Source: Lamellibrachia columna
Lineage: Eukaryota; Annelida; Polychaeta; Sabellida; Siboglinidae
DNA length: 64,000 nucleotides
Direction of reading: 5' to 3'
Assembly: GCA_963662155.1 (NCBI GenBank)
Contig: OY759262.1
Coordinates: 17,149,282-17,213,281 of the forward strand
Numbering within the stretch: position 1 is the first letter of the stretch; each line of letters begins with the position of its first letter. Positions 1 to 64,000 of this stretch are shown here, piece by piece. The notes under the pieces were generated by a model. That model worked only from the letters and a program-made list of their open reading frames with translations. It made no database searches and was not told the origin of the DNA. Position numbers and translations under genes: made by a program.

Positions 1-416
1 TAGCTAACATATATAAAACGAATGAACGTTTGCGAACTCTTGTTTTTTCACATGTGTTTATTATATTATTTTTCATCAATGAAACGTTGAGTTTCGAGAG
101 GACATGTTCTTAGCTCATCCGCATTTTTGGACAGACACTAACATCTACAACCCATAATACTACTGAAATAACCCAGCAAAACGACCCTTGTACACGGGAT
201 ACGTAGATGTAGTGATTGAAAACGGTTTATTGTTTTTAGCTCAGCCGATTTGCTTCAAAGCCGTCCACAACTTGACCATACAGTCATAGTGATGACTGAG
301 AAAGGCTAGATTTAAACATTTCGTGAAAGTATAAATCTGACCGCATTCGAATATCACGCCTACAAGTAAATAACTTGATGTGATTGTTCAGCAGAGGCAC
401 TAATATTTGGTTGATT

Positions 417-517
417 GTGATACTAATATTAATATTAATACTAATGCTAACACTAATACTAAAACTAAAGCTAATAATAATAATAATAACAATAATAAAA
501 ACAATAATAATAAATGT
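417..517. repeat. Degenerate ACTAAT / AAT simple repeat
   Basis: Imperfect tandem ACTAAT-like hexamers grade into (AAT)n and (AAC/AAA)-rich triplets. It is simple sequence with no coding meaning. Confidence 0.7.
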
Positions 518-2228
518 TAATTATTTGTGAAACAGTTATTTAACTGATTGAAAATGAACATAACCAAATGGAAGTACGTTGTGTCAGATTTCGCCACCAT
601 GTTTAAAAAAATTGGGTGGAAAAATCAGGTGGGGGTTTGTCAGTGGAGAATGGAATACATCACACTGAGTCTATTGAAAAGTTCATTTCTCTCTATGTTT
701 CTTGGAACTTCTCCTGGTGATCTAAGGCGGGAAAAGAGGGACGACATCTGAACAACGTTACCCTATCTACGTAACATCTCGTCAAGTACGTAAAATAACA
801 ACATCCAACACAACACGAGTGCCTGGGCATAAACAGTCGCACGTCCAACACTAACAATACACACGTGATGGCGATCAATAATTTATGATTCTGTAAGACA
901 TGCCGACAAGGTATCGGAATCACCCGTTAAATATGCTAACATCGCAAGAATGCGACAACAAGCTTTTGTGGTCGGCCGTTTAAAGTTCACACGAAGTCCT
1001 GATTTGTATAACGTGCAACTTTTATAGCCGACGAATGGTTATTGCAGGTCTTCAACATAATGTGGAAGACCTGATTGATTTACGCAAACGCAAACACGTC
1101 AGTCCCAAACATGCTATTTTACACACACGAGTGAACAAACAAACAAACAAACAGGGACGTAAACATTTACGATAACAACCTTCCCATAGACATACACATC
1201 ATTTGAGACAAATGCTGCCTACGCTTCAAAATAGTTTTGAGATCCCTACCGCACATAACCCCGTCGGAAACTCCCACGCATTCGACTTAATCAAGCAATA
1301 CACACGGACACCGTGGTCACGCTTGAATGACAACGCAGCGCCATCTGCATCAGGTATAAGTATGAGTTTCATGCGTGAATCCGTCATTAATCGCACTCGC
1401 CGAGCAACAAGTCTATGCAGCTGACGATGTATCTGGTAAGTTCGTCGCCAGCTAGGGCAATTTCTGTCATTTGAAAACAGATGGCGTATGTAACTGTAGT
1501 TTTATACGACGGCCACCAGCACAAACGAGTGTACACTTAACAGGGCGGAGTGGGTGATTTTCAAGGTATGATATACCAAAATAACGGGCATCTTATTACC
1601 ATTACCTGAACTGTCAACCTTACTACAATTTACTAGAACATTCGACCGCGCTAGGCGGGCCGCAGCAGCAGCACAGAGGGTGGAACGTCTGACTTTCTGT
1701 AGAGAGCACCGGTTTCGAATCTTCTTACTGCCATTTCGAAACTGAAATTTCGTTAACTCCACGCTGCTGCAGTTACCTAGCTGTATAAAGGCTGTATGCC
1801 CGACTACAGACTGGTAGATATACGTGAATGAATAATCTTCGCGCAGTAATTGCGGCGTGGCTGAATGCTTCCCAGAGAACTCCAGTTCTGAGAATGAATA
1901 GTTCTGCCACATAGACTTTTACAATTCATGTATTACCTTATTTGTTTTCTATGAAATATGTTGTATTATGATGTTACTTGGATACTTTACATAGACATAG
2001 ACCCTCGATTTAAGTAGCGCCACTACACGGTAGCACGGTAAACTAATGGGTGACTAGGCTTGACCCCCCAAGGAACCCCCCCTTGGCCTCCCCCTTTGTG
2101 AGATCCTAGATATGCCACTGGCCTTAAGAATGGTTGTCACGAACACTGCTAGCCTCTGTATAAAACTCATCATACAACGTCTAGCCGTGGTGATATCCAC
2201 TCGACGTCCACAAGCGTATGTTTAACAT

Positions 2229-2364
2229 AGGATTCTCAGAACGAAGCTGCCGTGCATTATCTGGATTGATATATCACAGTAAAAAGACTACCTGATTGGT
2301 CTAGAGCATATTACCGTGATATATCAAACCAGATAACACACGGTAGCCTCGTTCTGAGAATCCT
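2229..2364. repeat. 136-bp imperfect palindrome, foldback/MITE-like
   Basis: The left arm starts AGGATTCTCAGAACGA at 2229 and its reverse complement ends the element at 2364. Arms of about 50 bp include the shared GATATATCA core and surround a loop of about 30 bp. No clear target-site duplication is visible. A small non-autonomous DNA element or foldback element is the likeliest explanation. Confidence 0.6.
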
Positions 2365-3021
2365 GCTGACGTTTGAATAATTTTGAACGCGATGGAGTAC
2401 GCGCGTTGGCATAAACATGCGATTGTTCAAAGATGTGCGTGTTTTCTATGATTGTTGTTTCACCGTTCCCGCCAACTTACACCAAGTTGTAATACACATA
2501 TCTCACACCATTTAGTCGGGTAAATAAATGGCTGCAGTTACAGACAATCACTGAAACTTTGTCTCTTTCGCATTCTTTACCGTTCTTTAATTATATACGA
2601 TCTTGCTCTAAGAATATATAAGTTTTAGTTAGACAAATGTATCAAGGCATGCAAGAATGCGACCTTTGATTAAAATCAGCGTTTCACACACGAACACACG
2701 TACTTACTTTTTGTTCTGTATTGCCTTTGTCTACGGGACCTTTGTCTACGGGACTGTTGCACGGGCAATACGGCGGAATGACGGATCAGTTTTCCACGTG
2801 GGTGTAATGTAAGAAATTACAAGTAGTTTCTAGTAAAGTCCACATCATTCGTACACACGAACGAACGACTGACGCACCATTCTAGATAACGTGATATTTA
2901 CTCAGTAGACATAATTACTCTGACTGGCTAATTGATTGTTCAAGGAACACACCGTATCGGTGATTGTCAGATGTTTGAAAACCAGGGATTAGCAGCATTG
3001 TTTCTGTTGTTGTAGCCAGCC

Positions 3022-29473
<26,452 letters not shown>

Positions 29474-29632
29474 TCCATGGACGGGTTGACGAGAGACTGC
29501 GGCGCTTCAACACCAGACCAAAGCTACTCAGCCGCCAGACGGCGCAGCTTGGATATTCTACGTCATTAAGTAGACATGGGAAACTACTTGCTAACACCGT
29601 ATTATTCATATTCTCGACGCTGAAATATACGA

Positions 29633-29638
29633 AATAAA
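29633..29638 (+). terminator. Polyadenylation signal of the multi-WAP gene
   Basis: AATAAA 160 bp after the proposed stop codon, in the right position for a short 3' UTR. Confidence 0.5.
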
Positions 29639-30105
29639 TGATTGCGCACTTTATATAGAGAACGATGACTTTGTGTCCTTTGGAAATTTTATGAATCAAA
29701 AGCCGTGTTATTGATTTTGAGAACAAAAACTACTATTCTTATCGTATCTTTTTCTCGAAGAGGATCTATCTTAATTAGGACATTTGTTTTTAATGAGTTG
29801 TGAGGCCACTGTTATTTCCTAGGACAAACCCCTTCTGACAGACACAAACACACCCACCCACCCACCCACACACACACGCACTGCCTACATGCACTCGAGG
29901 CAGCACCCTTTTGAACTGTGTGCTCGCCGAAAACAAACCCTGTGTTTTTGAAACAAAACACATCGCACTATACATGATGCTAAATATCAGTGGCCGTCTG
30001 CGACCAACAAAACAACACTAGTACATTATTATATGTTTCTGCGTGTACCATTTAATTGAATACATCATTTCAAATGCCTTCTCTCTGTTTGAAAACTAAA
30101 TGCTC

Positions 30106-30111
30106 TTTATT
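30106..30111 (-). terminator. Polyadenylation signal of the Ig-Kunitz gene
   Basis: TTTATT on the + strand, so AATAAA on the transcript strand, 248 bp after the stop codon at 30361-30359. About 470 bp separate it from the oppositely facing signal at 29633. Confidence 0.55.
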
Positions 30112-30358
30112 AAATTGTTTCTTACAAATGGGGATGAAGCACAAATATACTTTTGATACTTGCATCGAAGCTGGGCAGATTTTCCTGCGACACCTAGCAT
30201 ATTTCGATTGATGTAGATGTGTATCGCAATCCGAATGCAATATAAATGTATTAAGTAACGACAGCTTTATACGGATTAATACAAAATTGTATGTTATTAA
30301 TACGTATTTTAGCCAAACAAAAATGGCATGTGATGACTCCTGGGAGCCGACGACAGCA

Positions 30359-38804
<8,446 letters not shown>

Positions 38805-38929
38805 ATACCTGAAACGAAGAACGTTCCAACTATTAGCTTGCTTGTAGTTTTTCTGCCAAAAACACACCATGTTGAAATATGATCGTGTTTCAATCTTCCG
38901 TTCCAATCATGCGACAACGTTTTAAAGAT

Positions 38930-39220
38930 GTTGAATGCTTATAAAAATAGAAGAACTAAAAGACACGGAACATTGTAGATTGGATATAAGAAAGTATTTA
39001 TTCTCACAGAGGACGATAAATGAATGGAACAAATGGTTTATTGATTGTGTAAATACAAGCAGTGGAAATGCATTAAAAAAAATTAATATTTCGGAAGGGT
39101 GGGATATACATAGATGAATAACCTTAGGACCCTCGAAAAGCCAATGGCTTTCTTTTCTACTTGCCACCTGGATGTTTTTGCATTGGATGACAATCTTGTT
39201 AAATCTGCTTAACAATTGTT
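38930..39220 (+). mobile_element. LINE 3' remnant, family L-A copy 2
   Basis: Encodes HCRLDIRKYLFSQRTINEW followed by a 3' UTR resembling those at 9000-9130 and 61835-61930. Strongly truncated. Confidence 0.75.
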
Positions 39221-39544
39221 AAGCCGATTTTCATCCATAGGATACTGCATCGTTTTTTCTTTTCTTCCAAATATTACATTAACCTCATCTAGTTGAGGGT
39301 TATTACGTAGGGTGTTGGTGCGCAGCAAACAACCCGTGTATTTCATCATAGGATTAGGAGACCCGTCAGTCGAGACTTATATGTCTCCCATGGTGGGTCT
39401 GAATCACCTCTGTGGGATGATGATTCCAGTTTACTAGTGTTCTGGGAATGAATTACACCCTGCATGAATTGGCTTTAGTACAGGTTTGAGTATAGCAAAA
39501 GGTGTGTGTTTGTCTGGAACTGCAAGTCACAAGTCACAACGGAG

Positions 39545-40640
39545 AGGCATTGATTTTTATTTGCATACAATGTTTTTGACTATCTTATACATTAATGTTA
39601 ATATGGCGTCGAGACGACGCTGTTGCAGTGTTGCACATTCGACTTGATGTAACATATCTGCGACCCTCGAAGTGTGGTACAGGCGCTGCACCCACCTTGC
39701 CGATATCCTATGTACCATCTCAATCATATGAATATTACTGTTGGCATAAGAGTCCGAAACCCAGGAGTAGTACTCGACCTGTGGTCTTACTAGGCCACTG
39801 CGTGCCTGTTTCTTGATGTTCTGACGATTACTTTTGATGAATCCTAGTGATGTTTCGAATGTGCGTGTTCCATAATAAGTCACTGGTAATTGATATCAGA
39901 CATTATCCATTACCTCTTGCCGTTGGCCTCGCAATGAAAAACGGAAAACGTTTTGTATTTTTTCCGAATCTACTAATCCGACATTTTCCTGGATGGAATT
40001 CCATCTACCATTCTTGTTCCCATGATCTAAGTCATTTAAGTATTTCTTTACCTCGTAGCTGATTAATGTAATTTCTGCTTTGCGTTTTTCTATAAACGAC
40101 TACCATCTGCAAAAAGTCGTGCATTTACTGTTACATTATGCGGGAGGCCGTTTCTGTAAACAGGATAAAATGGGCCAAGGACGGAGCCCTGTGGCACCCC
40201 TTATATTACTGGAGATTTCTGAGATGATTGACTGTCTACAACTACTCTCTGTTTACGGTATATCATCCGTTTGAATTCTATGTTAAGTTTATTATGTAGT
40301 TCATATATAAATTCAACTAATTGAGTTTCATAAGATTTACGTGACGGAAGACCATGTTGATTTTTTAGAATTTTCTTTCGACTCCAGATGTTTCATAACA
40401 TATTACTTGCTATTATGTGTTCTAAAAGTTTGCAAATAATGCAGGTGAATGAAATATGTCAACAATTTACTGCCAGCTGCCTGTGTCCCTTTATGAAAAT
40501 GTTACATTCCTTCTTGGGACTAGTTCGTGATGCAGTTCGCTCAAAATGAAAGGTTTTATTTGGTCAGGGCCCGCCGCTTTGTTTGGTTTTAGGTTCTTTG
40601 TCAACTCCTATCTCCTGAATATTGACAAATGGCATTGATG
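39545..40640 (-). mobile_element. Degenerate LINE reverse transcriptase, family L-B
   Basis: Minus-strand frames, broken by stops and frameshifts, show a conserved reverse-transcriptase set: a GPGP-type motif near 40565, CIICKLLEHI near 40430, GVPQGSVLGP near 40190, FADG near 40110, and a C-terminus LVRPQVEYY...EMVHRISARWVQR in the open stretch 39883-39557. A dead 5'-truncated copy. Confidence 0.8.
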
Positions 40641-40802
40641 GTTGAAGTGAATTTCAGTTCTGTGCATTCGACTGGTATTGGGTTGTATTTTGACTATGCA
40701 TTAGTTTGTGACATTTGTGTTTAGGTGAGAATAGGGTAGTTTGCTGAATACTGAGCAGAACTGGTCATTTAAGTCCACTCTCGAACTGACACATACCTAC
40801 AC

Positions 40803-40925
40803 TCCTTCCCATCATCAATCAGACTCTGGAACAGTGTACCTGTAAATGCACCATCAGCTACATCCCTACCGTCATTCAGGTTTTCACTGAAAAGATGGAT
40901 AGGGCACCGCATATAATCATCAAAT
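40803..40925 (+). mobile_element. LINE C-terminal fragment
   Basis: Encodes SFPSSIRLWNSVPVNAPSAT and then SLPSFRFSLKRW, the usual reverse-transcriptase C-terminus; opposite in orientation to the L-B copy beside it. Confidence 0.7.
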
Positions 40926-44456
<3,531 letters not shown>

Positions 44457-44462
44457 TTTATT
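44457..44462 (-). terminator. Candidate polyadenylation signal of TBCE
   Basis: TTTATT on the + strand (AATAAA on the transcript strand), about 195 bp after the stop codon. Other AATAAA-like sites follow further downstream, so the choice is tentative. Confidence 0.4.
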
Positions 44463-44654
44463 ATTAGTAACATGCTTGGAAGAGAATATTGTTTGCTGGC
44501 GGACCAATGACCAATAATAAAGAGCACAGCTCTGTCCCACGCTGTGCGTATCTAAAGCACAATAAAGGTTCTTCTGAAAGAAGTCACCAGATTTGTAATA
44601 ATGGATAAGTCACAGTCAAGCTTTGATGTGGATGAAACAACATCTTGACAAATG

Positions 44655-63427
<18,773 letters not shown>

Positions 63428-64000
63428 TCCTAGCTGCAACATGTAAATATTTGTAACAGAAACAAAAGCTAAATGTATTCGTTGTCATCATGCTATTTGT
63501 GCATGAACATATTTATTATTATTATGTTAGTGGAATAGTAGCAAAATTATGTGCACATATGTGCATGTGTATTGTACAATGTACTAAATTGTACATGCAT
63601 GGTGATTTGCATGGTGATGGAGACTGTGTTTAAAAGTGTCTTTTTTGGTAGATTGGCTACGGAGAGATAATGTTTAGTAGTGATACACCACTCCAGCCTT
63701 TTGTTGCAGTTTGAAAGAAACTATTTTGACAACAAATGACCAATTACCTTGGACTTGGTCACGGGCAAATATATGAGTGAACTGAGCGCTAAACTAAAAA
63801 AAAAATGTGCTGAACCCTTTGCCTGCAATGGGCCATATGATATAATGCTAGGTAATTACTTTTAATTATAATAATTACATTTTAATAATAGTAGACCCCT
63901 AGCCTAGGGCTAGGGCCAGGCCCTACTTAGTCTTAGACAGTAAGTAAGTTAAAGTAGTACAACTACAAGACAGCCTTGATTTACGTTAGCTTAGCTTTAG
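63428..64000 (-). other. Upstream of the TBCE start codon
   Basis: Probably intron, 5' UTR exon and promoter of TBCE on the minus strand. No exon, CpG-rich island or core promoter motif could be singled out. Confidence 0.35.

Larger units (their letters stand above)
1..3021. other. 5' flank without recognisable gene
   Basis: No coding region could be supported. The open frames at 548-751, 1203-1424 and 1502-1912 show no domain, signal peptide or splice logic. The stretch contains an imperfect ACTAAT/AAT simple repeat near 417-517 and a palindromic element at 2229-2364, listed separately. The promoter of the gene starting at 3022 should lie here, but no TATA box or initiator could be singled out. 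Confidence 0.5.

Noticed and set aside
1502..1912. 136-codon frame on the minus strand
   Set aside because: No domain, no signal peptide, no splice support, and ordinary AT-rich composition; likely chance.

Overview
Eukaryotic, intron-rich, AT-rich DNA. Conserved genes split by GT-AG introns, dense microsatellites, many CR1/jockey-like LINE remnants, and multi-module Kunitz, WAP and thyroglobulin-1 (TY) inhibitors suggest a lophotrochozoan invertebrate, most likely a mollusc. The taxon is an inference. Nothing bacterial or viral was recognised, and no CRISPR array or convincing tRNA/rRNA gene was seen.

Region 1 (about 3.0-29.65 kb, + strand) is one secreted protease-inhibitor-type gene: a signal-peptide exon, a TY exon, then 17 tandem WAP (four-disulfide core) exons and a probable short terminal exon. 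Every internal exon is phase 1-1, so the modules can be duplicated without shifting the frame; the model adds up to 1051 aa. The WAP part lies in a tandem array of roughly 1.1 kb units, each with a (CAG/AGC)n tract in the intron. A five-unit block is itself repeated almost identically. Intron sequence in each unit matches the sequence just upstream of the TY exon, and the CAG tract sits where the TY exon would be.

Region 2 (38.8-30.1 kb, - strand) is a second secreted inhibitor-type gene, convergent with the first: signal peptide, one Ig domain over three exons, Kunitz 1, Kunitz 2 plus a Lys/Gln hexapeptide-repeat linker, Kunitz 3 plus antistasin-like domain, Kunitz 4 and stop. All eight exons join in phase (476 aa). 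Several introns carry minisatellites that begin at or just after the 5' splice site. A 200-base assembly gap lies in the last intron.

Region 3 (38.9-44.4 kb) holds LINE remnants, a long (TG)n(TGCG)n tract and no gene I can support.

Region 4 (63.4-44.6 kb, - strand) is a complete tubulin-folding cofactor E (TBCE) gene: 13 coding exons, 540 aa, with CAP-Gly, leucine-rich repeats and a ubiquitin-like C-terminus. Its introns hold a nearly intact CR1/L2-like LINE with one in-frame stop, several older LINE fragments and several minisatellites, one of which repeats the exon 7 donor site.

The two inhibitor genes are plausible extracellular partners (immunity, shell or egg matrix), but that role is inferred from domain content only. 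TBCE is an unrelated housekeeping gene.
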